Notes: a model not told the origin generated them from the letters alone. DNA of 64,000 nt from Blastochloris viridis (GCA_005768725.1 VAFM01000002.1:310001-374000); one strand, 5' to 3'; counted from the stretch's first letter, positions 48,935-58,093 are shown. Numbers and translations: made by a program.

Positions 48935-49966
48935 ATGAACACGCCCAACCATATTCCTGCCGAAAAGTTTCAAACCGCCCTGCTGGGCTGGTATGCGCGC
49001 GGCCATCGCGCCATGCCGTGGCGCGATGAAAACGCCTCTCCCTACCACATCTGGCTGGCCGAAGTGATGCTCCAGCAAACCACCGTCACGGCGGTGATTC
49101 CCTACTACCAGCGTTTTCTGCACCGCTTCCCCACCCTGCAAAGCCTGGCCGAAGCCCCGATCGACGACGTCCTCCAGCACTGGCAAGGCCTGGGCTATTA
49201 CCGCCGCGCGCATATGCTGCATAAGTGCGCCCAGACACTCATGCGCGACCACAATGGCCAGTTTCCGGTTACCGAAGCCGAGCTGTTGAACCTCCCCGGC
49301 CTTGGCCCCTACACCGCCGCCGTCATCGCCGCCACCGCCTTCAACACAGCGGCCAATGTGGTCGATGGCAACGTCGAGCGCGTCATCTCCCGCCTCTACC
49401 GCGTGCAGCAAGAGCTTCCCGCCGCCCGCACCACGCTGCGCAACCTCGCCGACCACCTCGCTTCACCTGCCGAACCCCGCCTGTACGCAAACGCTATCAT
49501 GGAACTTGGCTCGCAGGTCTGCACCCCCACAACCCCGCAGTGCCTGCTCTGCCCGGTGGCGCAGTGGTGCGAGGCTAACCAGCATGGCGACCAGACCACC
49601 TACCCGCGCAAAGCCCCCAAAAAGCAAACCCCGCACCATACCGCCACCGCGTGGCTCATCACCGATGCGAGCGGCCATATCTACCTCCAGCAACGCCCCG
49701 CCACCGGCCTGCTGGCTTCGCTCTACGAACTCCCCCACAGTGGCTGGGAACCCAAATCCACCCCGCAACAGGCCCCGCTTATGCTGGAGACCCAAACCGA
49801 ATGCGGCAGCATCACCCACGTCTTCAGTCATTTTAAACTGACGCTCAATCTGCTGCACACCGAAGTCACCAACATTCCCGCCGCCAACCGCTTCCACCCG
49901 GAGGCTCTGCCCGCGCTCTCCACACTCATGCGCAAGGCCCTCACCCACGCCCTCAAACAAACCTAA
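48935..49966 (+). CDS. mutY: Adenine DNA glycosylase MutY
   Basis: 343 residues from the ATG at 48935. HhH-GPD glycosylase domain: MPWRDENASPYHIWLAEVMLQQTTV with catalytic Glu, LNLPGLGPYTAAVIAA hairpin, and NVVDGNVERVI with the catalytic Asp. The 4Fe-4S loop is CTPTTPQCLLCPVAQWC (C-x6-C-x2-C-x5-C). C-terminal NUDIX-like domain recognises 8-oxoG (THVFSHFKLTLNL). Removes A opposite 8-oxoG. Confidence 0.97.
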   Translation: MNTPNHIPAEKFQTALLGWYARGHRAMPWRDENASPYHIWLAEVMLQQTTVTAVIPYYQRFLHRFPTLQSLAEAPIDDVLQHWQGLGYYRRAHMLHKCAQTLMRDHNGQFPVTEAELLNLPGLGPYTAAVIAATAFNTAANVVDGNVERVISRLYRVQQELPAARTTLRNLADHLASPAEPRLYANAIMELGSQVCTPTTPQCLLCPVAQWCEANQHGDQTTYPRKAPKKQTPHHTATAWLITDASGHIYLQQRPATGLLASLYELPHSGWEPKSTPQQAPLMLETQTECGSITHVFSHFKLTLNLLHTEVTNIPAANRFHPEALPALSTLMRKALTHALKQT

Positions 49967-49989
49967 AAAGGCCGCTTACGCGGCCTTGG
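49966..49989 (-). terminator. Shared terminator between convergent mutY and aminotransferase genes
   Basis: AAGGCCGC-TTAC-GCGGCCTT with TTTTT on the minus strand; the aminotransferase stop lies in the loop. Confidence 0.75.
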
Positions 49990-50866
49990 AATGGTCATCT
50001 CCACACTCCTGCGCCACACGCGCCGTAAACGCCTCCCGCAAGGCTCTGAACACCGGCGTCTGGGTCCGGTCATCACCGCCCGGCAGTACAACGTCGTTCA
50101 GGCTGCGCACCGGCACCATCTCGGCAATGCTGCCGCTGGTAAAGGCTTCGGTCGCACCGGCCAGTTCCGCCACGGTCACATCCCGCACCTCGGTGGCAAT
50201 ACCCAATTCCGCCGCCAACTCCAGAATCACACCGCGCGTGATCCCTTCCAGCATGCCGCTCTTGGCGGTAACAAGCTTATCGTTGATCACCGCAAAGAAG
50301 TTGCTGCGCGTAGCCTCGGTTACAAAGCCCTGCGGAGTCGTGAACAGCACATCGTCATACGCCGTACCGGCACGCTTGGCCGCCACGTACCCGATGCCGT
50401 AATTCGCAGTCTTCACCTCCGGCAGTTCGCGGATCGCATCCACGCTCTTCAGGTTCTGGCCGCGCACATGGTTCTCCATGCCATACGCCGCCTGCGGGTG
50501 CTTCATGGTCACCGCATCTTCCAGAATATACAACTGCGGCGCAAAGTTCGTACACGCGGCCAGAGACAATCCCGATGGTGCCCCGCACTCCCCCGCCGTC
50601 ACATACAGCTTCACCGCACTGTGCGGATAGGTATGCTGGGCCATCAACGTGGCAATCTGCTGCTCCAGCTCGGCCCGACTGAAGGGTAGTTCAATCCCCA
50701 TCACCGCACACCCGCGCTCCAAGCGGTCAAGGTGCGGCCCCATCCGGAACGGCGTGCGCCCATACACGCGGAACAGTTCAAACACGGTAATCCCGCGCGC
50801 AAAGCCAAAATCACCCAGCGTCACCGTGGGTTTGTCCGCCGTTAAAACACCGTTCACCATATACAT
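49976..50866 (-). CDS. Class IV PLP-dependent aminotransferase (branched-chain/D-amino-acid type)
   Basis: 296 residues from the ATG at 50866 (MYMVNGVLTADKPTVTLGDFGFARGITVFELFR); the frame extends upstream into the epimerase gene without similarity. PLP Lys in LPEVKTANYGIGYVAAKRAG, and the cofactor-contacting TEATRSNFFAV and EGITRGVILELA segments fit fold type IV. Branched-chain aminotransferase, D-amino acid transaminase and aminodeoxychorismate lyase share these features; the substrate cannot be fixed from sequence. Confidence 0.85.
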   Translation of the reverse strand: MYMVNGVLTADKPTVTLGDFGFARGITVFELFRVYGRTPFRMGPHLDRLERGCAVMGIELPFSRAELEQQIATLMAQHTYPHSAVKLYVTAGECGAPSGLSLAACTNFAPQLYILEDAVTMKHPQAAYGMENHVRGQNLKSVDAIRELPEVKTANYGIGYVAAKRAGTAYDDVLFTTPQGFVTEATRSNFFAVINDKLVTAKSGMLEGITRGVILELAAELGIATEVRDVTVAELAGATEAFTSGSIAEMVPVRSLNDVVLPGGDDRTQTPVFRALREAFTARVAQECGDDHSKAA

Positions 50867-50894
50867 CGCAGCCACTTTTTTGTTTCTTAAAACT

Positions 50895-51824
50895 CTAAGA
50901 CAACCACTGGCGCAAACCTGTTGCCAGATCCACCGGTTTCCACCCTGGGAATATTTGCCGCAGCAAGCTGATATCCGCACAGCTCAGCTTCACATCACTT
51001 TTGCGCGCCGGGCGATATTCCACACGGGGGTTCACACGCTTGATGGAAACGACCTGCCGGATGGTATCCAGCAGAGTAATCGCAATCCCGCTGCCCACAT
51101 TCAGCACCCACGGCAACTCCACGGTCACAGGCGCCTGTACTAAGCCGCGGATAATCATCGCCACATCATGCACCGACACCAGATCCCGCGTCTGGCTGCC
51201 GTCGCCGTAAATCGTCAGCAACGTACCATTGGTCACGCTGTCCACCACCTTACTCAGCAAACCGCTATAACCGCCGTTCTCATCCTGTCCCGGCCCGTAG
51301 GCATTGAAGATCCGCAGTGTCGTCAACTTCAGGCCATACACATCCTTGTACATCCGCGCCAGCACTTCCCCGGCACGCTTGCTGGCGGCATAGGGGTTAT
51401 TCAGGCTGACATTTCCGGCGTCTTCTTCCTTCACCGCACCATCGCTCAGGTTACCGTACACGGCGGCACTGCTGGCATAGATCACGCGGCCCCGCAGTTT
51501 CATGCGGCGCGCCGCTTCCAGCACATGGAAGGTGCCCTGCACATTGGTAAGGTATACCTTGTCCGGGTTATCCAAGGCCTGCGGAATACTCACTATCGCG
51601 GCCAGATGGATCACGTGGTCGCAGCCCTGCATGGCCTTTTCCACCGTGGCCATATCGCTCACATCACCCTTGATGAACTCCATCTGGTTACCATGCGGAA
51701 TCGCCTCGCGCTTGCTGGTGCTCAGATCATCCAGCACCACAATGTTATGGCCGCCAGCCACAAGCGCACGCACCACATAACTGCCGATGAACCCCGCACC
51801 ACCCGTTACCAGAATCTTCGCCAT
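50895..51824 (-). CDS. NAD-dependent sugar epimerase (extended SDR)
   Basis: 309 residues. NAD-binding GGAGFIGSYV, Ser/Thr-Tyr-Lys triad with SSAAVYG and YAASKRAGE, then RIFNAYGPGQ and a C-terminal KSDVKLSCADISLLRQIFPGWKP typical of UDP-sugar 4-epimerases (GalE/WbpP-like). Between an aminotransferase and a glycosyltransferase, so surface polysaccharide or lipopolysaccharide sugar supply is likely. Confidence 0.85.
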   Translation of the reverse strand: MAKILVTGGAGFIGSYVVRALVAGGHNIVVLDDLSTSKREAIPHGNQMEFIKGDVSDMATVEKAMQGCDHVIHLAAIVSIPQALDNPDKVYLTNVQGTFHVLEAARRMKLRGRVIYASSAAVYGNLSDGAVKEEDAGNVSLNNPYAASKRAGEVLARMYKDVYGLKLTTLRIFNAYGPGQDENGGYSGLLSKVVDSVTNGTLLTIYGDGSQTRDLVSVHDVAMIIRGLVQAPVTVELPWVLNVGSGIAITLLDTIRQVVSIKRVNPRVEYRPARKSDVKLSCADISLLRQIFPGWKPVDLATGLRQWLS

Positions 51825-51836
51825 ACTATTGTTCTC

Positions 51837-52928
51837 CTACTTCGCCAGCCCGTCGGCAATCGCATGGGCGGTCGCAGGCCATGTAAACAGCTTGGCACGT
51901 TCACGGCCTTTCTTGCGCAGGGCCTCCGCCACGGTCGGGTTCTCTAAAACCCCGAACATCGCCACCCCAAAGGCCGAGGCCACATCGCCGCCCTTGTCCA
52001 CCGGCACCAGCACACCGGCGCTGTCCACAAACTCGCGTGCATGAGGGCGGTCAGCCGCCACGACCGGCACCCCGGCGGTCATCGCTTCCAAAAGCGGTAT
52101 CTGCACGGTTTCGGCCTGGCTGGTACTCACAAACACCGCGGCACGGTCCAGCACCTGCATCAGCTTGTCATGCGGCATGCCGCCGGTCAGGGTTACGGTC
52201 TGGCTCAACTTCAACTCCCGCACCAGCGCGATCACTTCGTCACGCACCCGGGTATCCACCGGCCGCCCGATGATCATCAACCGGCTGCTTGGGCGCTGCG
52301 CATACAGCACCGCAAACGCACGCACCAGCAGCGGGTAATCCTTCTGGGCATAAAAATCACCGATCGACACCACCAGATGCGGATCACGCGCCACTCCCAT
52401 CTCATCGCGCACGGTAATCGCAGGCGGCGCCACACGTACCTTACGCGCCATCTTCGGACCCGCAAAATCCGCAATCACATGATGCGCCACACTGAACGCC
52501 CGCGGCGCGTTCCAGAGGCTCACCTGCGTCAAAATCTTCAGCACCTTCCAGTACAGCTTCATGCCCGTGCTCTGCGCCTGTTCACCCGCCCGCACCGTGC
52601 TATGTAAAATCGGAATACTCCGCCACGCCAGCAGCGGCGTGTAATTGGCATTACAGAGTATCGTTCTGGCCCCCCAGCGCCACGCCTTCCACGGCAGCAC
52701 CAGTTGTTCCCATACATGCCCCTTGGCAAATCCCATCTGCGGTGCCACCTGCACCTGTACATTGGCAGGCACCCAGCCTCCCTCCAGCGTCTTGGCTGGC
52801 GCCAGAAGAATCCAGTGAAAACGGGTATCCTTGGCCAGCTCCGGCAACACGCCACGCAGATACGTGACACCGCCACCGGTAGTGGTATGCAGGGCATTGA
52901 ACAGGATGGTCTCAGGCCGCTTGGGCAT
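51837..52928 (-). CDS. Glycosyltransferase, family 1-like (GT-B)
   Basis: 363 residues from the ATG at 52928 (MPKRPETILFNALHTTTGGGVTYLRGVL); a GTG ten codons earlier is possible. The N-terminal GGGVTYL loop and C-terminal VVSIGDFYAQKDYPLLVRAF, TVTLTGGMPHDKLMQVLDRAAVFVSTSQAETVQIPLLEAMTAGVPVVAADRPHAREFV give the GT-B fold with its E-x7-E nucleotide-sugar motif. The start overlaps the rnhB end by 17 bases. Probably acts with the epimerase downstream. Confidence 0.88.
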   Translation of the reverse strand: MPKRPETILFNALHTTTGGGVTYLRGVLPELAKDTRFHWILLAPAKTLEGGWVPANVQVQVAPQMGFAKGHVWEQLVLPWKAWRWGARTILCNANYTPLLAWRSIPILHSTVRAGEQAQSTGMKLYWKVLKILTQVSLWNAPRAFSVAHHVIADFAGPKMARKVRVAPPAITVRDEMGVARDPHLVVSIGDFYAQKDYPLLVRAFAVLYAQRPSSRLMIIGRPVDTRVRDEVIALVRELKLSQTVTLTGGMPHDKLMQVLDRAAVFVSTSQAETVQIPLLEAMTAGVPVVAADRPHAREFVDSAGVLVPVDKGGDVASAFGVAMFGVLENPTVAEALRKKGRERAKLFTWPATAHAIADGLAK

Positions 52929-53559
52929 CGGGGGCGCTCTCGTCTTGTTGTCCCACACCTAGCATATCACGTACCGGAGCGAAACTACGCCGATGCCATT
53001 CCGTAACCCCATGATGCTTAAGCGCATCCATATGCACGGCCGTCCCGTATCCCGCATTCTTGGCCCAACCATACGCCGGGTAGGTTTCCCCCAGTTTCGC
53101 CATCAACGCATCGCGGTACACCTTGGCGATGATGCTCGCGCACGCCACCGCCAGCTCCTTGCCATCGCCGCCGATCACACACTGCTGCGGCACGTTCAGC
53201 CCCGGAATCTTGGCATTGCCATCCACCACCACCGCGCCGTGCGGCACTTGGCTAAGCGCCCGCGTCATCGCCAGAAACGTCGCATTCCGGATGTTCAGTT
53301 CATCAATCTCGGCCACACTCGCCTCACCGATCCCGATGCGGCACCCTTCCCGCACCAAGGCCTCCACCATCACACGCTTTTTGGCAGATAAAACCTTACT
53401 GTCCCCCGCCACCGTTAACAATGCCTCGCGCACCGCAGCAGGCACCACAACCGCCGCAGCCACTACCGGACCGGCCAAAGGCCCACGGCCAACCTCATCC
53501 ACCCCGGCCACCAAAATCCCGTCGCCAAAACCCCGCGCAAATGTATCATCCAAAGCCAT
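52912..53559 (-). CDS. rnhB: Ribonuclease HII
   Basis: 215 residues. Catalytic carboxylates in GVDEVGRGPLAGPVVAAAVV (Asp-Glu) and VVVDGN (Asp), and AVACASIIAKVYRD with the last Asp. The Gly-Arg-Gly motif is intact. Cleaves RNA-DNA hybrids and removes misincorporated ribonucleotides. Confidence 0.95.
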   Translation of the reverse strand: MALDDTFARGFGDGILVAGVDEVGRGPLAGPVVAAAVVVPAAVREALLTVAGDSKVLSAKKRVMVEALVREGCRIGIGEASVAEIDELNIRNATFLAMTRALSQVPHGAVVVDGNAKIPGLNVPQQCVIGGDGKELAVACASIIAKVYRDALMAKLGETYPAYGWAKNAGYGTAVHMDALKHHGVTEWHRRSFAPVRDMLGVGQQDESAPDAQAA

Positions 53560-53598
53560 AACCTCATCTTTCCTAAATCTATGCCGCTGGCATTCTTC

Positions 53599-53785
53599 TT
53601 GGTGCGAGATACGAGCGAAGCGCGTTCATCTCGTAGCGCCAACCACCCATCCGGCACGAAGCGACGTCGCCCCCGCGCGCGAGGCTATAAACGGCTATCC
53701 CGGTGCTTTTCCGGAAGGCGCCGTGTACAGGAAAAGGGTACATAAGCCATCCGGAAAAGTGCTGGGGAGCGTTTTAGCCCGCGCC
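53599..53785 (+). repeat. Palindromic element B4
   Basis: First hairpin TTGGTGC...GCGCCAA with GAGAT/ATCTC inside; second part CCGGCACGAAGCGACG; long hairpin GCGCGCGAGGCTATAAACG / CGTTTTAGCCCGCGC with a stretch GGTGCTTTTCCGG / TCCGGAAAAGTGCT and apical GTGTACAGGAAAAGGGTACAT. Ends one base before the slt stop codon. Confidence 0.88.
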
Positions 53786-53786
53786 T

Positions 53787-55811
53787 CTACTTAAGCGCCG
53801 TCTTACGGTTTCCATTATATTGAAGCGGCCAGTACCCGTCGGCCAACGCCGCCAAACTCCACGGCGTCTGCTTCATGCGCTGCTGGTACAACCAGTAGTT
53901 GGCAAACACCTTCTCCACATAATCGCGGGTTTCATCAAACGGAATGCTTTCCAGCCACAGCATCGGGTCATGGCCCGGTGTCACGCCGCGCTCCAGCCAA
54001 CGGCGCACGTTGCCAATACCCCCGTTGTACGCGGCCACCACCAACAACTGGTTACCGTCCAGTTTGTTATTCAGGTAATGCAGATAATCCTGCGCCAAGC
54101 CTAAGTTCGTCTCCGGGTCATGCAGATCAGCACGGGCGGGCAGGCTCTTACCGCTCAGCTTCGCAATGTACTTGGCGGTGGCTGGCATCAGCTGCATCAG
54201 GCCTTGGGCCCCCACACGGCTCCCGATCTGCGGGTTGAACGCGCTTTCCTGACGCATGATCCCCACCATCAGCGGACGGTCATACGTCCAGCCACCTTTC
54301 GGAGACCACTCTTCCGCCAGCGGGAACAACGCCGCCGGCATCACGGTGCCTTCTTCTTTAAGCTGCTTACCAGCGTACAACGCAGTGGCGGGCAGGCCCA
54401 TGCGCACGGCAGCTGCCGCCAGCGTGCGGGTCGCCTGATAAGGCAGATCTTCATAGGCGGCACGCAACTGACGCTGCGCCATATCCACTTCCCCGATCTG
54501 TGCCAGCGCCAAACCACGACGGGCCGCCTTCACACGGGTCAACTGGTCAAAGCCGCGCGCATCCACATGGGGTACATCCCAATCCAGGCGCTGCGCTTTA
54601 CCCAGCTTGGCGGCACTCAATTGACCATAAAAACTCAACGGGTCACGCGCACCGGCTTCCAGCAGCGCCTTGGCACGGCTGTCCTGCTTCAGCTCGCTGT
54701 GAACACGTGCACCCCAGAACGCCGCACGCGCACTGTGGGTACCGGTCGCGGGCTCTTCACGCACCAGTTGGCTCCACTGTTCAGCTGCCGCGGTTTTGTT
54801 GCCCAGCATGTAGTGGCCATACCCGGCCAGCCAGCGGGCGTCGTCACGGTTTGGCCCCTTGGCGGTGCTGGCAGGCTCGGCCACACGCACCATCTCTTTC
54901 CACATGCGCTTGCCATGGTAAAAATCAGCGATACGTACCAGCTCGCCCTGCCATTTGTCATCCCCGGCGGCACTGCGCACGCCGGACTGCAACATCACAT
55001 CAGACGCTTCGCCATACTTACCCTGACCCCGCAGGCGCCAGCTCTGGCCCAATGCAGCACGCCCGGCCGCCGGCAACTTGGCCAGATCACCGGCCCGCGC
55101 CGCTTCCTGAGCAGCCCGGGTCGCTTCACGCTTTTCCATCACAAGGGTCTTTACCGGCATCGGCCCGTATTCGCCTTGTATCGAGCAACTTTGCTGGTCC
55201 ACCTTCTTGCTGACCATCTTGCCGGTCTTCTTGTCTTTAACCTTCTTGGTCACCTGCTTGGTCTTGCACACGCGCTTGGGTGTTGCGCGCTTGGCCAGTG
55301 CTTCGTCGTACACCGCAGCCGCCATCGGCAGGTCGCGGTAATCCTTCAACCAGCCATTCAGTTCACTGAACGTCGCACCGCGCTTGTTCATCAGATACAA
55401 CCCGCGCACTTCGCCCAGCAGCAGGTTGTCCTCCACTTTCAGATTCGGAAATTCCCCACGCCGTGCACGGCTCATCGCTTCACGGTAAGCCTTGGCATCG
55501 CTGTTGCTCAGCACTTTCATGCCGCTGGCCGAAACCGCACGGGTTTCTGTTTTCTCAGTTTTCTGCGCTTTGGCAACCGGCGCGACAATTGCTTCCTTGC
55601 CGGTCACGCCTTCGCCGTCGGCCAGTTCATCACGTACTTCGTCCTTGATCTGCTCAGCACGCTCACCCAACAGGTCGGAAGACGGCGCATCCTCGTCACC
55701 CGCCGCCGGTTCAATCGCCGCAAGGCTCTGGTCATTGGCCGTGCCGCCCTGCATATCGGCGTAACCGACCGGTACCACCAGTAACGCTGCCAACAAACTC
55801 CACCGGATCAT
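53787..55811 (-). CDS. Lytic murein transglycosylase (Slt70-like)
   Basis: 674 residues with a signal peptide (about 1-18, SLLAALLVVPVGYA). Charged linker to about 110, then a long helical superhelix and a C-terminal SLT domain (about 530-660): MRQESAFNPQIGSRVGAQGLMQLMPATAKYIA with the catalytic Glu, DLHDPETNLGLAQDYLHYL and VVAAYNGGIGNVRRWL. Cleaves glycan strands to 1,6-anhydro products. Directly downstream (3 bases) of the UDG-like gene; its stop abuts element B4. Confidence 0.92.
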   Translation of the reverse strand: MIRWSLLAALLVVPVGYADMQGGTANDQSLAAIEPAAGDEDAPSSDLLGERAEQIKDEVRDELADGEGVTGKEAIVAPVAKAQKTEKTETRAVSASGMKVLSNSDAKAYREAMSRARRGEFPNLKVEDNLLLGEVRGLYLMNKRGATFSELNGWLKDYRDLPMAAAVYDEALAKRATPKRVCKTKQVTKKVKDKKTGKMVSKKVDQQSCSIQGEYGPMPVKTLVMEKREATRAAQEAARAGDLAKLPAAGRAALGQSWRLRGQGKYGEASDVMLQSGVRSAAGDDKWQGELVRIADFYHGKRMWKEMVRVAEPASTAKGPNRDDARWLAGYGHYMLGNKTAAAEQWSQLVREEPATGTHSARAAFWGARVHSELKQDSRAKALLEAGARDPLSFYGQLSAAKLGKAQRLDWDVPHVDARGFDQLTRVKAARRGLALAQIGEVDMAQRQLRAAYEDLPYQATRTLAAAAVRMGLPATALYAGKQLKEEGTVMPAALFPLAEEWSPKGGWTYDRPLMVGIMRQESAFNPQIGSRVGAQGLMQLMPATAKYIAKLSGKSLPARADLHDPETNLGLAQDYLHYLNNKLDGNQLLVVAAYNGGIGNVRRWLERGVTPGHDPMLWLESIPFDETRDYVEKVFANYWLYQQRMKQTPWSLAALADGYWPLQYNGNRKTALK

Positions 55812-55814
55812 ACG

Positions 55815-56537
55815 TTAGTCCCCTTTATTGTTAGGAATAGAAGATTCGCCCCACGCCAGCAGGTGCTGCCAGGCCAAGCGCTTGAACAGCGGCTGCTTGA
55901 GCAGAAGATCAAGCGGATAGGTCACACCCACCGCGGCCTCTAGGCCCAACCGGTCAGCACCGCCAGCCGCATGCCAGCCTTCCACGCCTAGGTTGCGACC
56001 CAGTAAAACGCCCAACGGTCCCTGCCCCATCACCAGCACCTGACCCGCACCGGCCGCAGACACTTCGGCACGCAGCATCTCCGCCGCCGCCTTACCTTCG
56101 TAACCGATAAATCCGAGCACCTTGTCCTTCAAACCGACTGACGCCAGCATCGCTTTCGCCAGCTGCTGGCAACGCTCATCGGGCATGTCGCCCTGCACCA
56201 CCATCACCACATCGGCCTTCTCGGCTTCACGCCACACACGGGCCGGAATCTCCGCCACAACCGGCGGCGCCTTGCGCACCGGCTTGGCCTGACTGCTCAG
56301 CGGACTATCCGGCAGCAGCGGAGCATAAATCGGCTTCGGTGCCTCCTCCACCTCCACACCGACCGACGCCGGACGGGCTTCAACAGAAGCTGGCTCAACA
56401 GGCTTGGAAGGATTTTTAGCAGAGGCCAGCCAGTCGAACGGACTGTCACTTAATTCGGAGGTAACGCCCGCCAAAGCAAGATCCAGCACGGCAATAGCCT
56501 GCGGAACCCCGGCAATAACGGATGAATCTCCCCTCAT
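55815..56537 (-). CDS. Degenerate uracil-DNA glycosylase-like protein
   Basis: 240 residues. N-terminal AIAVLDLALAGVTSELSDSPFDWL and, after a Pro-rich linker, a domain with the order of family 4 UDGs: ADVVMVVQGDMPDERCQQLAKAMLASVGL, KVLGFIGYEGKAAAEMLRAEV, AGQVLVMGQGPLGVLLG, VTYPLDLLLKQPLFKRLAWQHLLAW. The catalytic GEAPG motif reads QGDMP, the HP(S/A)YLL motif reads TYPLDLLL, and the Fe-S cysteines are missing. Likely inactive as a glycosylase; a structural or binding role is inferred. Confidence 0.65.
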   Translation of the reverse strand: MRGDSSVIAGVPQAIAVLDLALAGVTSELSDSPFDWLASAKNPSKPVEPASVEARPASVGVEVEEAPKPIYAPLLPDSPLSSQAKPVRKAPPVVAEIPARVWREAEKADVVMVVQGDMPDERCQQLAKAMLASVGLKDKVLGFIGYEGKAAAEMLRAEVSAAGAGQVLVMGQGPLGVLLGRNLGVEGWHAAGGADRLGLEAAVGVTYPLDLLLKQPLFKRLAWQHLLAWGESSIPNNKGD

Positions 56538-56593
56538 ACGCCAAGTATAAGCACATTCAGCCTCAAAACCCAGCTTTTAAGCGCAGCAAAGCC

Positions 56594-56627
56594 GCAAAAA
56601 AAGGCGGCCTCAGCCACCTCTTTTTAA
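56594..56627 (-). terminator. Terminator after rplS
   Basis: On the minus strand GGTGGC-TGAG-GCCGCC followed by TTTTTTT. Confidence 0.75.
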
Positions 56628-56652
56628 GCTTTCAAACGCTTAGGCCGTAACC

Positions 56653-57090
56653 TTAAGCGTTGGTGCTTTCAGCCTTATCAGCTTCCGCAGCCGGAGCAGT
56701 CTTGGCAGACTCAGCGGAACCGGCAGCCGGAACCAGCTTGCGGGCCTTTTCAGCAATACGGGCAGCCTTACCGGTCAAGCCACGCAGGTAGTACAGCTTG
56801 GCACGACGCACTTCACCGCGACGCATAACTTCAATCTTTTCCAGAACCGGGCTGTACAGCGGGAATACGCGCTCAACACCTTCACCGAAGGAGATTTTGC
56901 GAACGGTAAAGCTGCTACCGATGTTCTTGTTGTGACGGGCGATGCACAGGCCTTCAAAAACCTGAACGCGGCTCTTGTCGCCTTCTTTAACCTTAACGTG
57001 AACGCGCAGGGTGTCGCCGGCGGCAAAGTCCGGGATGCTGGCGTTGCGAGCTTCCATGCTCTCTTTGTTCAGTTGCGCGATGATATCCAT
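56653..57090 (-). CDS. rplS: 50S ribosomal protein L19
   Basis: 145 residues: FAAGDTLRVHVKVKEGDKSRVQVFEGLCIARHNKNIGSSFTVRKISFGEGVERVFPLYSP and VRRAKLYYLRGLTGKAARI are diagnostic. An Ala/Glu-rich tail of about 30 residues extends the usual 115-120. Downstream of trmD in the standard order, but about 165 bases away, with a structured leader between. Confidence 0.97.
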   Translation of the reverse strand: MDIIAQLNKESMEARNASIPDFAAGDTLRVHVKVKEGDKSRVQVFEGLCIARHNKNIGSSFTVRKISFGEGVERVFPLYSPVLEKIEVMRRGEVRRAKLYYLRGLTGKAARIAEKARKLVPAAGSAESAKTAPAAEADKAESTNA

Positions 57091-57168
57091 AGCGTTTCTC
57101 TCCTCATTCCAACACAGGCATTCACGGTTAATTTACAGAATTCACTCAGAATTCCCACCGTCAGAGGC

Positions 57169-57219
57169 ATATGCGGCAGCCCCTCAGGGCAGCGGTCTGA
57201 AGGGGGAAGTACCGCATAT
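57169..57219 (-). promoter_or_regulatory. Structured leader upstream of rplS
   Basis: ATATGCGG / CCGCATAT arms enclosing an inner CCCCTTCAG / CTGAGGGG stem, about 80 bases before the rplS start. It could be an L19 autoregulatory leader or a processing site; there is no T run. Confidence 0.4.
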
Positions 57220-57254
57220 CCCCCCCATTCGCAAGCACTTTTTGCAAAAAGCGC

Positions 57255-57950
57255 CTACTTCAGCTTCGCCGTCCGGCGCTTCGCCTCCGCCAAACGCCAT
57301 TTCCGAATTTCCCCATGATTCCCATTTCGCAGAACCTCAGGCACATCCTTACCTTCCCAGCTGACCGGCCGCGTATAATGCGGATACTCCACCAGCGGAG
57401 CCCCCGCTTCATCGACAATATCAAAGCTTTCCTCATGAAGGCTGGCATCACCCCCCAGCACGTTGGGCAACAGGCGCACCACGGCATCAACCACCACCAT
57501 CGCCGCATTCTCACCGCCCGAAAGCACAAAATCACCCACCGAAACCACCTCGTCCACCTCGGCCTCCAGCACGCGCTCGTCAACCCCCTCATAGTGGCCG
57601 CACAGCACGATCAACCCCGTGCCTTCGGCAAAACGGCGCGCGGTGGGTTGCACAAAGCGCTGCCCTGCCGGGCCCATGTAAACCGTCTTCGCCCCAGGGT
57701 TCTCAGTCTTGGCGGCACGCAGGGCGGCCGCCACGATATCCGGCTTCAACACCATCCCGGCACCGCCACCGTAAGGGGTATCGTCCACGGTCTTGTGCTT
57801 GTCGTGGGCAAAGTCGCGCAGATTCACGACCTTCAGGTCCCACGCCCCGGTTTTAAGCCCGCGGCCCAGCACACTCATGCCCAGCAAACCCGGAAAAGCC
57901 TCGGGGAACAACGTCACGATCGTCACGGTAAAGGGTGTTTTCATATCCAT
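57255..57950 (-). CDS. trmD: tRNA (guanine-37-N1)-methyltransferase TrmD
   Basis: 231 residues. SPOUT knot region VLCGHYEGVDERVLEAEVDEVVSVGDFVLSGGENAAMVVVDAVVRLLPNVLG and N-terminal VTIVTLFPEAFPGLLGMSVLGRGLKTG, GGGAGMVLKPD match TrmD. The usual (L/P)ALV after SGGE reads NAAM. Makes m1G37 in tRNAs reading CNN codons, preventing frameshifts. Confidence 0.96.
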   Translation of the reverse strand: MDMKTPFTVTIVTLFPEAFPGLLGMSVLGRGLKTGAWDLKVVNLRDFAHDKHKTVDDTPYGGGAGMVLKPDIVAAALRAAKTENPGAKTVYMGPAGQRFVQPTARRFAEGTGLIVLCGHYEGVDERVLEAEVDEVVSVGDFVLSGGENAAMVVVDAVVRLLPNVLGGDASLHEESFDIVDEAGAPLVEYPHYTRPVSWEGKDVPEVLRNGNHGEIRKWRLAEAKRRTAKLK

Positions 57951-58093
57951 ACCAGCTCCTTACCATGCACCTCGCTTTGCCGCTACCCCCTTGCCATGGC
58001 AGGCCACGGCTCCTATATGCCACCCACTGACCTCATGAAGAGTTAGTTTTTCCGCCCTTTTCCGCAACGCATGTCCTTCACGAGGAGAAACCC

